Assembly (NCBI RefSeq): GCF_000241465.1
Contig: NZ_JH584235.1
Location: 1,692,280 to 1,756,279 of the forward strand
From: Sphingomonas echinoides ATCC 14820
GTDB lineage: Bacteria > Pseudomonadota > Alphaproteobacteria > Sphingomonadales > Sphingomonadaceae
Reading direction: 5' to 3'
Length of the DNA stretch: 64,000 bases
Positions 63,109-64,000 of the stretch are shown piece after piece (position 1 is the stretch's first letter; the number at the start of each line of letters is the position of its first letter). The notes beneath the pieces were generated by a model that saw nothing but the letters and a program-made list of their open reading frames with translations, was not told the DNA's origin and searched no databases. A program made the position numbers and the translations under genes.

Positions 63109-64000
63109 CCGAAGACCAACGCCGCGCCATTCCGTTCGCGGTCCGCGCCGCGATCGCCAGCGTGGCGATGGCGATCTTCCTGATTGCGCTGAAATCCTAT
63201 GCCGCCTGGTCCACCGGCTCGATCGCGATGCTCGGCAGCCTGGCGGATTCGGGCCTCGACCTGCTGGCCAGCGCGGTGACGCTGTACGGCGTGCGGCTGG
63301 CTGCGCAACCGGCTGACCACGACCACCGCTTCGGGCATGGTAAAGCGGAATCGCTCGCCGCCTTGTTCCAGGTGATGCTGATCACCGCATCGGCCGCCGG
63401 AATTGCATGGCGCGCGATCGTGGCATTGGGCAGCAGAGAGCCAACGCAGGGCGCGGAGTTCGGCATCGGCGTGTCGCTGATCGCGATCGTCGCGACCGTC
63501 ATACTGCTGGCATACCAACGCGCCGTCATCCGCCGCACCGGCTCGGTCGCGATCGTTGCCGATAATGTGCATTATCAATCGGACGTGCTGCTCAACGGCT
63601 CGGTGATCGTGGCCTTGGTGCTCGACCAATATCTCGGCTGGCGCAGCGCCGATCCGATCTTCGGCATCGTGATCGCGGTGTGGCTCGCTTATGGCGCATT
63701 TCGCGCCTCGTCCAACGCGATCGACCATCTGATGGACAAGGAATGGCCCGAGGCGATGCGCGCCGAGTTTATCGAGGTCGCCGCGCGCCAGCCGGGCATC
63801 AAGGGCATTCACGATTTCCGCACGCGCCACGCCGGCACGCATGATTTCGCGCAGTTCCACATGGAGGTGCCGGGCGACATCACCGTCGCGCAGGCGCACA
63901 AGGTGGTGGAGGGCGTGGAACGCGCGCTGCACAAGGCGTTCCCCAAGGTCGAGGTGCTGATCCATCTCGACCCCGAAGGCCATGTCGATACCGACAATCC
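63105..64000 (+). CDS. Cation diffusion facilitator family transporter, FieF-like (3' end outside window)
   Basis: 298 codons are visible before the window ends without a stop. AVRAAIASVAMAIFLIALKSYAAW begins the first helices; SLADSGLDLLAS and PADHDHRFGHGKAESLAALFQVMLIT are family motifs, the latter containing the HDHRFGHGKAE metal-site sequence, and the second metal site lies in VADNVHYQSDVLLNGSVIV. A cytoplasmic domain with GIHDFRTRHAGTHDFAQFHMEV follows. It exports Fe2+ or Zn2+ by H+ antiport. ATG overlaps the pdxH stop. Confidence 0.9.
   Translation, partial: MTEDQRRAIPFAVRAAIASVAMAIFLIALKSYAAWSTGSIAMLGSLADSGLDLLASAVTLYGVRLAAQPADHDHRFGHGKAESLAALFQVMLITASAAGIAWRAIVALGSREPTQGAEFGIGVSLIAIVATVILLAYQRAVIRRTGSVAIVADNVHYQSDVLLNGSVIVALVLDQYLGWRSADPIFGIVIAVWLAYGAFRASSNAIDHLMDKEWPEAMRAEFIEVAARQPGIKGIHDFRTRHAGTHDFAQFHMEVPGDITVAQAHKVVEGVERALHKAFPKVEVLIHLDPEGHVDTDN

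Overview
This 64 kb window is chromosomal DNA from a high-GC alphaproteobacterium, most likely a sphingomonad (Sphingomonas or close relative). The evidence is a circularly permuted two-piece tmRNA gene with an ANDNEALAIAA tag, alphaproteobacterial gene clusters (serC-serA-hisZ-purA; DUF721-dsbA-dsbA-smc opposite mutY; a complex I NDUFS4-like subunit), an alphaproteobacterial LexA box (GTTC-N7-GTTC), and dispersed short palindromic repeats typical of this group. I see no prophage, insertion sequence with a transposase, CRISPR array, rRNA or tRNA gene.

Layout. 0-5 kb: end of hrpB, a complex I accessory subunit, a leftward lemA-TPM-TPM-Nudix operon, mscL. 5-10 kb: an Rrf2 regulator, ssrA, dinB, then a leftward two-gene DNA-repair unit (radical SAM protein plus DUF4130-UdgX fusion) whose promoter carries an SOS box. 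10-19 kb: smc, two periplasmic DsbA-like proteins, DUF721, mutY, a serine hydrolase and nudC. 19-26 kb: a MerR-controlled operon with a Rieske oxygenase, pheA, a membrane cytochrome c, a LOG family protein and an extensin-like lipoprotein. 26-33 kb: serC-serA-hisZ and purA, with a DUF559 endonuclease gene bracketed by long inverted repeats inserted between serA and hisZ. 33-37 kb: a haloalkane dehalogenase-like three-gene operon and a DUF4345-like/sulfatase pair. 37-46 kb: a low-GC YciB-like gene and the complete kdpFABC-kdpDE potassium system with a probable KdpE operator. 46-56 kb: glycosyltransferase, cytochrome b561, a pentose phosphate cluster (gnd, tal, tkt, rpiA with a HAD phosphatase), DedA and msrA. 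56-64 kb: pdeM, kup, ku-ligD (non-homologous end joining), pdxH and the start of a cation diffusion facilitator.

Themes. DNA repair is over-represented: Pol IV, MutY, UdgX with radical SAM partner, Ku/LigD, PdeM, SMC. Potassium and osmotic control also recurs (Kdp, Kup, MscL). Several genes form tight ATGA-overlap operons. Dispersed palindromes sit in many intergenic gaps; some supply Shine-Dalgarno sequences (DUF559, hisZ, ligD) and one is translated inside ligD. Two promoters (radical SAM gene and merR) place the predicted transcription start at or one base from the start codon, suggesting leaderless mRNAs. The strongest leads are the SOS-boxed radical SAM/DUF4130-UdgX pair, the DUF559 inverted-repeat element, and the MerR operon promoter with its 19-bp spacer. 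All functional names come from recognising motifs by eye; no database search was run.
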